A DNA stretch of 64,000 bases from Clostridia bacterium (GTDB lineage Bacteria; Bacillota; Clostridia; Oscillospirales; CAG-272), in NCBI GenBank assembly GCA_017508425.1, contig JAFVYZ010000021.1, positions 1-64,000 of the forward strand. The letters are read 5' to 3'. The position numbers were made by a program, and so were the translations under genes. Each line of letters begins with the position of its first letter. Positions within the stretch are counted from its first letter, which is position 1. Below, piece after piece: positions 51,538 through 59,465 of this stretch. A model generated the notes under the pieces. The model was not told where the DNA came from. It saw nothing but the letters and a program-made list of their open reading frames with translations, and made no database searches.

Positions 51538-51646
51538 TTCAAATCCCCCCTTTTGTTTTCTCATTTATAGTTTGTGCCCGTGCGTGCAGTTTATGCAAAA
51601 AGTAAAAAACAAAAAAGGGAAATTTTGCAAAAAATCCGAAGGCTTA

Positions 51647-51675
51647 TTGCAAACGGTTTTAAAAAGCATTATAAT
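51647..51675 (+). promoter_or_regulatory. SigA-type promoter of the DUF6062 gene
   Basis: TTGCAA (51647-51652), 17-bp spacer and TATAAT (51670-51675). Confidence 0.86.
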
Positions 51676-51706
51676 AAAGGTAGTAAATGAAAAGGAGCCC
51701 CCGAAT

Positions 51707-52429
51707 ATGGAGCAGATCTATACCATACCCGTCAACGAGGCGTTTGATGCCTCGCGCGCCGACAAAAGCTGCGGATGCCCGATGTGTGCCTTATACCGCA
51801 AGCTCGAGGAAAATGAGCTCGACCTCATTCTCGGTGCCTCGATGATGGAGCCCGACGTGCGCATTCAAACCAACAAGGAGGGCTTTTGCCGCACACATTA
51901 CGATATGATGTTTGTGCGCAAAAATCGCCTTGGCATGGCGCTGACGCTCGAAAGTCATTTGAAGGAATTGCAGGAGGACCTCAAATCGGGACTCCTGAAC
52001 ACTGTGGTCGGGCGAGCCGAGGCAAGACCCGTCAAACGCGTCAAGGCGCTCGAAAATTCCTGCTACGTGTGCCGCCGCATCGATTTTCACTTCCAGCACA
52101 TGGCGCAAACGGTGATCTATCTCTACGACACGGAGGAGGAATTCCGCAAAAAGCTCGAGGGACAGCCCTATTTTTGCTTGCCGCATTACCGCCTGCTCCT
52201 GGAGCGCGGCGACGCCCGCCTTGGCAAAAAGACCATGGCCGAATTCACCGCCCTGATGCAAAAAATCGAGCTTGGGTATCTTTCGGAGCTTACCGACGAT
52301 ATCAGCTGGTTTTGCAAAAAATTTGATTACCGTTACGATCAAGAGCCCTGGAAAAACTCAAAGGACAGCGTGGAGCGCGCCATTAAATTTCTGCGTTCCG
52401 ACCTGCACGGCGCGCCCGAAAAAAAATAA
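51707..52429 (+). CDS. DUF6062 family protein with two Cys/His clusters
   Basis: A 240-aa protein matching the family called DUF6062 (function unknown). Two similar cysteine/histidine sets are visible: CGCPMC with FCRTH near residues 23-62, and CYVC with FCLPH near residues 119-160. Each has the form C-x2-C...F-C-x2-H, which suggests two zinc sites from an internal duplication. No signal or membrane segment. The ATG at 51707 has AAAAGGAG upstream. Single-gene unit. Confidence 0.8.
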   Translation: MEQIYTIPVNEAFDASRADKSCGCPMCALYRKLEENELDLILGASMMEPDVRIQTNKEGFCRTHYDMMFVRKNRLGMALTLESHLKELQEDLKSGLLNTVVGRAEARPVKRVKALENSCYVCRRIDFHFQHMAQTVIYLYDTEEEFRKKLEGQPYFCLPHYRLLLERGDARLGKKTMAEFTALMQKIELGYLSELTDDISWFCKKFDYRYDQEPWKNSKDSVERAIKFLRSDLHGAPEKK

Positions 52430-52459
52430 TCAAAGGCAACCGTTATTATTTATTTTTGC

Positions 52460-52488
52460 TTACAAAGACAACGCGTATGTGTTAAAAT
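52460..52488 (+). promoter_or_regulatory. SigA-type promoter of the SGNH gene pair
   Basis: TTACAA (52460-52465), 17-bp spacer and TAAAAT (52483-52488). Confidence 0.72.
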
Positions 52489-52520
52489 AACAAAGAAATA
52501 TAAGCACAAGGAGAACGATC

Positions 52521-53519
52521 ATGGTACTTACACATCAAGAGCTCATCCCCCTTTTGCACGGCGTCGTGCGCACGGTTGACAAAAAGGACGGATTTCTTGC
52601 CCTTTACCGCTTCACCGAAAAGCAGGTAAAGTTTTATAAAGAATTGGTCCACCCCAAAAAGACCCTGTTTTTTGAGAAGGCACACGCCTCCTCGAATATG
52701 CGCATTGCCTTTACCACCGACGCCTCCTTTTTCTCGTTTGACTATTACGCCACGCGTGCCGCCAGCCGCGAGTACTATTACTACGACGTGTTCGTAGATG
52801 GCTCGCTTGTGCATCACCAGGGCGAGGAGGGGGTGCGCATCGGCGCAGGCAATATCCGCGTTGAGCTCCCCCAGGGTGAGCATCAGGTCACGATCTACTG
52901 CCCCCCGCTTTTCTCGACCGCGATTGCCAACTTCACGCTCTCCGACGGTGCAACTATCACACCCGTTACCAAAAAGCGCCGCATGCTGATCCTCGGTGAC
53001 AGCATTACGCAAGGGTACGATGCAAGATTCCCCTCGCAGTCCTACGCGAACCTCTTAGCCGATAAGCTGGACGCCACGTCCGTGAACCTCGGCATTGGCG
53101 GTGAGACCTTTAACCCCGATATGCTCGACCCCGACCTCGGCTTTGACCCCGACATCATTACCGTCGCGTACGGCTCGAACGACTACACCAAGTGCACCAG
53201 AGAAGAGATGGTCTATAACGCGAACGAATTTTACCGTCGCCTGCGCGAAATGTACCCGAACGCCAAAATGTTCTCGGTTCTGCCCATCTGGCGTATGGAC
53301 TGCGTCAAGGTCCACGCCCTGCGCTTTGAGGAGGCGATCGAGATCGCCCGCGAGGCGGCACTCAAGGCTGGCTCCATACCGATCGAGGGCCTGAAGATCG
53401 TGCCCAACATGCGTGAGTTTTTCGCCGATGCCAAAGTGCTTCACCCGAACGAGCTCGGCTTTAACTTCTACGCAAACGGCGTGTACAACGTCATCAAGGA
53501 ATACCTTGACGAGAACTGA
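52521..53519 (+). CDS. SGNH/GDSL hydrolase with N-terminal beta domain, paralogue 1
   Basis: A 332-aa esterase. An N-terminal beta-sandwich (about residues 1-150) precedes the SGNH domain with block I GDSITQGY, block III GSNDY and block V HPNELGF (catalytic Ser, Asn and His/Asp). No signal peptide is present, so it acts inside the cell. The architecture resembles CE2/CE3-like acetyl esterases, so removal of acyl groups from sugars is likely. A close paralogue follows 38 bp downstream. Confidence 0.87.
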   Translation: MVLTHQELIPLLHGVVRTVDKKDGFLALYRFTEKQVKFYKELVHPKKTLFFEKAHASSNMRIAFTTDASFFSFDYYATRAASREYYYYDVFVDGSLVHHQGEEGVRIGAGNIRVELPQGEHQVTIYCPPLFSTAIANFTLSDGATITPVTKKRRMLILGDSITQGYDARFPSQSYANLLADKLDATSVNLGIGGETFNPDMLDPDLGFDPDIITVAYGSNDYTKCTREEMVYNANEFYRRLREMYPNAKMFSVLPIWRMDCVKVHALRFEEAIEIAREAALKAGSIPIEGLKIVPNMREFFADAKVLHPNELGFNFYANGVYNVIKEYLDEN

Positions 53520-53557
53520 TCCTCTATCTCTTATCACAAGCAAAGGAAATATGATTT

Positions 53558-54535
53558 ATGATACTCACTCAAGCAGAGCTCGCCGCGCTCATACACGGCG
53601 CGTTGTCTGTGGAACAGGACGATGAGGGCTACCTCATCCCCCACCGCATGACCGAAAAGCAACGCGAATTTTATAAGCCCCGTGAAAAGGCATACGCACG
53701 CGCGTGCGCGACACCGAACGTGCGCTTGGCGTTTCAAACCGATGCCGACGCGTTTTCGATCGACTACCGCATCACATACGGCATCAAATGCTTTTTCGAC
53801 CTTTTTGTGGACGGCGCGCTCGTTTGGCATTGCGGTGACGTGCTGGAGGGCGGCGGCAAGGGCACGTTCCATTTTGACTTGCCAGAGGGCACGCACGACG
53901 TGGTGCTGTATCTCCCGTACCTCGCGCGCGCCTCGCTTGCCAACCTCACGGTCCCCGACGGCGCGACGGTCACGCCCCTGCCGTGGCGCCCCACCATGCT
54001 CCTGCTTGGTGACAGCATCACACAGGGTGCCGTTGCAAGCTACCCTTCAAATACTTACGCCAACCGTCTTTGCGATATGCTGGGCTTTGACGCAGTAAAC
54101 CAAGCCGTTTCGGGTGAGATCTTCCGCCCCGATATGATCGACGGCGAGCTCGGCTTTAGCCCCGAGATCGTCACCGTTGCCTACGGTACGAACGACTTCG
54201 CCAAATGCGAGAGCGCCGAGGAGGTTACCGAAAACGCGACCGAATATTACCGCCGTGTGCGTGCTACCTTCCCCGAGGCAAAGCTCTTTTCCATTCTGCC
54301 GATCTGGTGTGCAGGCCACGGGAAGCTCCGCCCTGCGGGGAGCTTCTCCTCCGTCAGACAGATCATTCGCACCGCCGCCGAGGCGGTGGGTGCTACCGTT
54401 ATTGATACCTTAAATTTCGTGCCGCACCTGCCCGAGTTCTTTTACGACCAACGCCTGCACCCGAACGATCTCGGCTTTCTACACTATGCATCGGGGCTTT
54501 ACGCCGCGATGCTCCCTCACTTAAAAAAGGATTGA
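53558..54535 (+). CDS. SGNH/GDSL hydrolase with N-terminal beta domain, paralogue 2
   Basis: A 325-aa esterase with the same architecture as its neighbour: HxEL-type N-terminus (TQAELAALIHGAL), beta domain, then GDSITQGAV, GTNDF and HPNDLGF. The two start with similar sequences, so a tandem duplication is the simplest origin. Differences around the blocks imply a different acyl substrate. It is followed one base later by mnmM. Confidence 0.87.
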   Translation: MILTQAELAALIHGALSVEQDDEGYLIPHRMTEKQREFYKPREKAYARACATPNVRLAFQTDADAFSIDYRITYGIKCFFDLFVDGALVWHCGDVLEGGGKGTFHFDLPEGTHDVVLYLPYLARASLANLTVPDGATVTPLPWRPTMLLLGDSITQGAVASYPSNTYANRLCDMLGFDAVNQAVSGEIFRPDMIDGELGFSPEIVTVAYGTNDFAKCESAEEVTENATEYYRRVRATFPEAKLFSILPIWCAGHGKLRPAGSFSSVRQIIRTAAEAVGATVIDTLNFVPHLPEFFYDQRLHPNDLGFLHYASGLYAAMLPHLKKD

Positions 54536-54536
54536 T

Positions 54537-55109
54537 ATGGCATCGAAATACGGAAATATGATCGATCTTTTGGCGCTTCAAAAGACCTTTATCTTAAATC
54601 ACCTCGGTGAGGGCGACACCGCCGTGGATTTTACCATGGGCAACGGCCACGATACCGAGTTTTTATCAAAAACCGTGGGCGAGGCGGGCAAGGTCTTTGC
54701 CTTTGACGTGCAGGAAATGGCACTCCAATCAACTACCAAAAATTTAGAGGCGGCAGGCTGCCCCAAAAATTACACCCTGATCCTTGACTCGCACCACAAC
54801 GTCAAAAAGTATGTAGAAGGACCGATCAAGGCAGGGATGTTTAACCTCGGGTATCTCCCCGGAAGCGATAAGCGCGTCACAACCATGCGCGAGACCACCA
54901 TGCCGGCCATTGAAGCGGCAATCGACCTCCTTGACCACAACGGAGTTCTGCTTGTGGCCGTTTATCCCGGGCACGCCGAAGGCGATGCCGAGGGCAAAAT
55001 GGTGCTTGATTACTTCGCCACACTCGACAGGCACGTGATCTGCTGCACCCTCATTCGCATCGTAAATTCCCCCACGTCACCCTTTTTTATTGTCATCGAA
55101 AAGAAATAA
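54537..55109 (+). CDS. mnmM: tRNA 5-methylaminomethyluridine methyltransferase MnmM (YtqB)-like
   Basis: A 190-aa class I SAM methyltransferase. TAVDFTMGNGHDTEFL is the SAM loop (DxTxGNGxDT, a hallmark of the YtqB group), FAFDVQEMAL the acidic strand end, and NLGYLPGSDK the catalytic motif IV region. Family members complete mnm5(s2)U34 in certain tRNAs. The start is one base after the esterase stop. Single domain, full length for the family. Confidence 0.87.
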   Translation: MASKYGNMIDLLALQKTFILNHLGEGDTAVDFTMGNGHDTEFLSKTVGEAGKVFAFDVQEMALQSTTKNLEAAGCPKNYTLILDSHHNVKKYVEGPIKAGMFNLGYLPGSDKRVTTMRETTMPAIEAAIDLLDHNGVLLVAVYPGHAEGDAEGKMVLDYFATLDRHVICCTLIRIVNSPTSPFFIVIEKK

Positions 55110-55125
55110 TACCAAAGGAGCCGCT

Positions 55126-56181
55126 ATGAAGCTTTTTAAAAAATTGCTTGTTCTTGCCCTCATCCCCTGCCTCCTGCTCGGCATGGTCTCTTGTACCAGA
55201 AAAGATCCCGTGCTGAAAAAGGCACTTGAAAGCAAGCACGAGCTGCGCTTTGATGGCAACGGCCATTTCAAGATCATGGTTTTGGCTGACCTGCATTTGC
55301 AGGCAAGCGGCCTGCCCGAGGGCATGCGCGAGGCGATCAAGACGCTTGTTGACCGCGAAAACCCGAATCTCATCATTTTCACGGGCGACAACATCGCCGA
55401 CGCCGCCGTCAGCAACGATGAGACCCTCAAGGCCACGCTCCGACAAGCCGTGTCCTATATTGAGGAAAAGAAGATCCCTTGGATGCACGTGTTTGGCAAC
55501 CACGACGCCGAGCACAGCTACACCAGAGAGCAGCAGCAGGCGGTATATGAAAGCTTTGAATACTGCATCTCCAAGCACGGCAATGAGGAGCTGACGGGCG
55601 TTGGCAACTACGTCCTCCCCGTTTACGGCACGGATGATACGGTAAAATTTGCAGTTTGGGGGCTTGATTCGGGCGACTACCTTACCGCCGATGAAAAGTC
55701 CGCGCTTTTCCCCACGGGCTCCGCCTTTTCCGATTACAGCGGCACCTCCTACGACTATATCCACCAAGATCAGATCGAGTGGTACGTTGATATCTCCAAG
55801 CGCTTGCAAGCCGAAAACAACGGCCAACCCGTTCCGGGTCTGATGGCCTTCCACATCCCATTGCAGGAAACCTACACCGCCTGGGCCAACCGCGAAAGCC
55901 TCCCCCACACGGGCGAGAAAAAAGAGTCGGTGGCATCCTCAGCCTACAATTCGGGGCTTTTTGCCGCGCTTCACGCACGAGGCGATGTCAAGGCCGTGGT
56001 AAACGGTCACGATCATATCAACGATTATATGGTCGAGTACGGCGGCATCAAGCTCTGCTATTCCTCCACGATCAGCACCAACACCTATCACGATTCCACC
56101 ATGCTCGGCTGCCGCGTGTTTGTCATCAACGAGCAATCGCCAAGCGACATTCAAACCTATATGTCCTACCTCAACAAATAA
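55126..56181 (+). CDS. Metallophosphoesterase lipoprotein
   Basis: A 351-aa surface phosphoesterase. The signal peptide ends in the lipobox GMVSC (Cys about 23). The calcineurin-like metal motifs appear in order: ADLHL (residues about 58-62), FTGDNIAD, FGNHDAEH, AFHIPL and NGHDHIND, so both metal sites look intact. The overall layout resembles PhoD/PPase-like purple phosphatases that act on exported phosphomonoesters. The ATG at 55126 follows AAAGGAG. It ends the transcript before the region preceding tRNA-Thr. Confidence 0.89.
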   Translation: MKLFKKLLVLALIPCLLLGMVSCTRKDPVLKKALESKHELRFDGNGHFKIMVLADLHLQASGLPEGMREAIKTLVDRENPNLIIFTGDNIADAAVSNDETLKATLRQAVSYIEEKKIPWMHVFGNHDAEHSYTREQQQAVYESFEYCISKHGNEELTGVGNYVLPVYGTDDTVKFAVWGLDSGDYLTADEKSALFPTGSAFSDYSGTSYDYIHQDQIEWYVDISKRLQAENNGQPVPGLMAFHIPLQETYTAWANRESLPHTGEKKESVASSAYNSGLFAALHARGDVKAVVNGHDHINDYMVEYGGIKLCYSSTISTNTYHDSTMLGCRVFVINEQSPSDIQTYMSYLNK

Positions 56182-56216
56182 CAACGAAAAATACCCAACA
56201 AAATTTTAAAAAGCAC

Positions 56217-56245
56217 TTGCAATTCGCAAGCAAATGTGGTATAAT
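56217..56245 (+). promoter_or_regulatory. SigA-type promoter upstream of the tRNA-Thr region
   Basis: TTGCAA (56217-56222), 17-bp spacer and TATAAT (56240-56245). No coding start follows; the next gene is tRNA-Thr 160 bp downstream. Confidence 0.8.
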
Positions 56246-56310
56246 AAAACCCTAAAAGCTTCGCACCCGAATTACGGGCCCCGCGGAGCAAATTAAGGTA
56301 GGTTTTATTG

Positions 56311-56391
56311 ATCATAATTTCTTTTATCTTTATGTCTGTTTTCTCGCTGATTGCTCCAAAAACAGACGCAAGGCAAGGTGGAAATTATGAT
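56311..56391 (+). ncRNA. Nested inverted repeats, candidate small RNA or tRNA leader
   Basis: An outer 11-bp stem ATCATAATTTC (56311) / GAAATTATGAT (56381) encloses a perfect 9-bp stem GTCTGTTTT (56334) / AAAACAGAC (56359). An alternative 7-bp pairing GGAGCAA (56285) / TTGCTCC (56351) uses the inner loop. The outer right arm overlaps the -10 element of the second promoter. No known RNA family is recognised. Confidence 0.5.
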
Positions 56392-56396
56392 ATAAT
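56388..56396 (+). promoter_or_regulatory. Extended -10 element of tRNA-Thr
   Basis: TG-A-TATAAT lies 10 bp before the mature tRNA 5' end. No clear -35 is present, as usual for extended -10 promoters. Confidence 0.6.
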
Positions 56397-56405
56397 AAGC
56401 GCGTT

Positions 56406-56480
56406 GCTGGTGTAGCACAGGGGCAGTGCAGCTGATTCGTAATCAGCAGGTCGTGAGTTCAAATCTCACCACCAGCTCCA
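56406..56480 (+). tRNA. tRNA-Thr (anticodon CGT)
   Basis: The acceptor stem GCTGGTG / CACCAGC, T discriminator, encoded CCA and anticodon loop TTCGTAA (anticodon CGT) are all present. Confidence 0.96.
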
Positions 56481-56486
56481 GAAAAA

Positions 56487-56516
56487 AAGAGCAGGCCAAT
56501 GGCCTGCTCTTTTTTA
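56487..56516 (+). terminator. Terminator of tRNA-Thr
   Basis: AAGAGCAGGCC / GGCCTGCTCTT stem with a 3-base loop, followed by T residues. Confidence 0.93.
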
Positions 56517-56636
56517 TTTTCTGCCGCCGATTGGGGCAGACATCCTCGAACGCAACCGACAATGAAAACACCAACCGCGTTGCTTTTTTGCCCTCCCGTA
56601 TGCGTTTTTTCTTCTTTAAATAGTATTTTAAACTTC

Positions 56637-56665
56637 TTGATTTATGGAAAAACTTGTGCTAAAAT
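56637..56665 (+). promoter_or_regulatory. SigA-type promoter of the M6 protease gene
   Basis: TTGATT (56637-56642), 17-bp spacer and TAAAAT (56660-56665). Positions 56517-56636 contain no recognisable gene. Confidence 0.75.
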
Positions 56666-56697
56666 GTAGAAAAAAGGCCTCTTGAAGGAGGGGTAAA

Positions 56698-59427
56698 ATG
56701 AAACGAATTTTATTATTTTCTCTTTTACTTGTGCTTGTGCTTGCCCTGCTTGTTTCCTGCACACCGTCAAATGGCAACGAGCCCGACCCCGACGGCGGCA
56801 CGGTAAGCTATACCTACACCGCATTTACCGGGAGTGAGAAGGCAAATCTCACAGCCCTTGTTGGTGAGCTGATCCCCTTTATCCCGAACAACGAATACTA
56901 CTTCGACCTCCTCACCGAGGACGGGGAGCAGTTCATCCGCTTCTACACCAAGGGCAACACCGAGTCGGAGTTTGAGGCCTTCCGCGCCGCACTTTACGGC
57001 TACACGCTGACCGAGACCGCAACCAACGAAAACGGCGATACCGAATACCGTTACGTCAAGGGCGATATCCACATCCACGTTTCGTACCACTTGACCTCCG
57101 TTAACGTTTTGATCTATCGCGAGATCGCCTCCGGTGGCGATCAGGGCGGCAACCAAGGTGGTGGTGATCAAGGCGGCGACCAAGGTGGTGGTGATCAAGG
57201 CGGCGACCAAGGTAGTGGTGATCAAAGCGGCAACCAAGGTGGTGGTGATCAAGGCGGCGACCAAGGTGGTGGTGATCAGGGCAACACCCCCGGCAAGGCC
57301 AACACCGCCTTCACGGCAAGCGAGGTGGAGGCCCTCACGGCCCTCGTTGGCGAAGCGATCCCCTACCTTGCCAATGACGAATACTATTTTGAATCCCGCT
57401 CCGACGAATACGGTGCGTACATCAATTTTTATACCCTTGGAAATACCGAGGCGGAGTTTAACACCTATCGCACCGCGATCACCGCGGCGGGCTATGCCCT
57501 CTCCGACACGGAGGTTGACGAGTACGGCGACACCTGGTACTACTACGACAAGGGCGACATTTGCATTGACGTTGCTTATTATATCGACGAAAACGATCAT
57601 GTCGTTGACGTTTATATCTACCTCTATGTTGAGGAAGGCGGCGACACCGGCGGCAACGAAGGCAGTGAAGGCGGCGACACCGACGGCAACCAGGGCAGTG
57701 ACACCGATGATTTTACCGCATCCGAGAAATCCATGTTCATCTCCTACGTCGGCGAGACCATTCCCTTCCTTATTGCCGATACGTATTATATCGACGATTA
57801 CAGAAATTCATCCGACCCCTGTATCAACTATTACACCTACGGCAACACCCAGACACAGTTTGACCTCTACCGCGCAAAGCTTGAGCTTGCAGGCTACGAG
57901 CTTTCGGAAACCGAGGTGGACGAATACGGCGACACCTGGTACTATTACACCAAGGGCGATATTTACCTTGACCTCGCGTATTACGAAACCGACAGCGGTT
58001 ATGTCGTTGACGTTTACGTTTACCCTGCAAGCGATGCGGGCAGCGGCGATGACGGCCAAGGCGGCAACGGAGGCGGCAACGCCTATCCCGACGGCTCAAA
58101 TGTTATAACCAACGATGGCGCAGGGCTCCCCACCGATGCCGACGGCGTGCACGACGTTGATTTTACGGGCGCGGCGAACGTAAAGGACGTCACCGACCAG
58201 TTCGACTACATCGACGGCTGCCCCACCACGGGATCGCCCAAGGTGCTTGTCATCCCGGTTGAATTTTCCGACGTGACCGCGGCCAGCCGCGGATATGACA
58301 TTGCAAAGCTTTACACTGCGTTTTCCTCCGACGACCCCAATGATGGCATCTGCTCGGTTTATGAATATTACAAGATCTCAAGCTACGGCAAGCTGACCGT
58401 TGATTTCACCGTCATCGGCAATTGGTTCAAGCCAAGGTACGATAGCACCTATTATGCCGACTCCACCGATACGGATGGCTATGCAAACGGCGACCAGCTC
58501 ATTATCGACGAGGCGCTTGCATACCTTGCAACCATCATGGACCTCTCGGAGTTTGACAGTGACGAGAACAAGGTCATCGACGCGGTCGTGATCGTTCACA
58601 CCCTCGATATCGACAGCACCAAGGATTTTTATTGGGCATACAGATACTGGAATTATCACGTGGACGCCGACGGATATTATTACGAATACGACGGCGTGTC
58701 AGCCAACGATTATCTGTGGGCATCCTTTGACTTCCTGCACGAGGAATACGACTTCAGCGGCAATCTTGGCTTTGATAACGACGACAGCATCAACACCTAC
58801 ACCTTCATCCACGAGTTTGGGCACGTGCTCGGCGCCGATGATTACTACGATACCTCGCGCAAAACCGACGGGCCGCTTGACGGCATGGACATCATGGACG
58901 GTATGTTCGGCGACCATAACGCGTTTACCAAGTTCAATTACGGCTGGCTTACCACCTCGCGCCTCGTCGTTTGCGAGGGCAGCATCACCCTTACGCTTGA
59001 GGCCTTTGCCAAAAACGGCGATACCATCCTCATTGCAAACAACTGGGACGATACGCTTGGCGCATATCAGGAGTATTACATTATCGTGTACTACACCGCT
59101 GAGGGTCTCAATGCCGAAGAGGATGCCGGTTACTTCGAGCGCGACGGAATTATTGTTTACCACATCAACGCCTCTCTTTACAGCGAGGTGTACGAGGGTG
59201 AGACCTACTACAACATTTACAACAACAACACCGACGCGTCCGACAATTACGGAAGCGTGAACAACCTCATCGAATACGTACAGTCCACCGACGGCACCTA
59301 CACCTATGTTGTAGGCGATACGATGGGCAGGACCTTTGACGATGCAGGCAACGCACTCGCGTATAATTTCGTCGTTGACTCCATCAATGGCAATACCGCA
59401 ACCCTCACGTTTACAAAAGTACAGTAA
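56698..59427 (+). CDS. M6-type metalloprotease lipoprotein with triplicated N-terminal domain
   Basis: A 909-aa surface protease. The signal peptide ends in LLVSC (Cys about 21). Three related modules of about 100 residues follow, each opening like TAFTASEVEALTALVGEAIP and each containing a GNTE/TQ..F..YR/FRA segment. Modules 1 and 2 are joined by a Gly/Asp/Gln repeat; a shorter Gly/Asp linker precedes module 3. From about residue 480 on is the catalytic part, with HEFGHVLGADDYYD (residues about 705-718), the HExxHxxGxxD zinc motif of immune-inhibitor-A-like M6 enzymes. A C-terminal beta domain ends the protein. Target proteins are unknown. Confidence 0.88.
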   Translation: MKRILLFSLLLVLVLALLVSCTPSNGNEPDPDGGTVSYTYTAFTGSEKANLTALVGELIPFIPNNEYYFDLLTEDGEQFIRFYTKGNTESEFEAFRAALYGYTLTETATNENGDTEYRYVKGDIHIHVSYHLTSVNVLIYREIASGGDQGGNQGGGDQGGDQGGGDQGGDQGSGDQSGNQGGGDQGGDQGGGDQGNTPGKANTAFTASEVEALTALVGEAIPYLANDEYYFESRSDEYGAYINFYTLGNTEAEFNTYRTAITAAGYALSDTEVDEYGDTWYYYDKGDICIDVAYYIDENDHVVDVYIYLYVEEGGDTGGNEGSEGGDTDGNQGSDTDDFTASEKSMFISYVGETIPFLIADTYYIDDYRNSSDPCINYYTYGNTQTQFDLYRAKLELAGYELSETEVDEYGDTWYYYTKGDIYLDLAYYETDSGYVVDVYVYPASDAGSGDDGQGGNGGGNAYPDGSNVITNDGAGLPTDADGVHDVDFTGAANVKDVTDQFDYIDGCPTTGSPKVLVIPVEFSDVTAASRGYDIAKLYTAFSSDDPNDGICSVYEYYKISSYGKLTVDFTVIGNWFKPRYDSTYYADSTDTDGYANGDQLIIDEALAYLATIMDLSEFDSDENKVIDAVVIVHTLDIDSTKDFYWAYRYWNYHVDADGYYYEYDGVSANDYLWASFDFLHEEYDFSGNLGFDNDDSINTYTFIHEFGHVLGADDYYDTSRKTDGPLDGMDIMDGMFGDHNAFTKFNYGWLTTSRLVVCEGSITLTLEAFAKNGDTILIANNWDDTLGAYQEYYIIVYYTAEGLNAEEDAGYFERDGIIVYHINASLYSEVYEGETYYNIYNNNTDASDNYGSVNNLIEYVQSTDGTYTYVVGDTMGRTFDDAGNALAYNFVVDSINGNTATLTFTKVQ
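57151..57285 (+). repeat. Five tandem 27-bp repeats inside the M6 protease gene
   Basis: Five consecutive units each encode nine residues close to DQGGGDQGG. Units differ by a few bases (for example DQGSGDQSG). The in-frame unit length allows copy-number change without frameshift. Confidence 0.9.
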
Positions 59428-59432
59428 AATTT

Positions 59433-59464
59433 AAGGGGAGAGCATATCGCTCTCCCCTTTTTGT
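59433..59464. terminator. Bidirectional terminator
   Basis: AAGGGGAGAGC / GCTCTCCCCTT stem with a 5-base loop and T-run, between the protease and the convergent M20 gene. Confidence 0.93.
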
Positions 59465-59465
59465 T

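Noticed and set aside
57151..57285. Possible CRISPR array because of regular 27-bp repeats
   Set aside because: The units are contiguous without spacers and encode a Gly/Asp/Gln linker inside a long gene.
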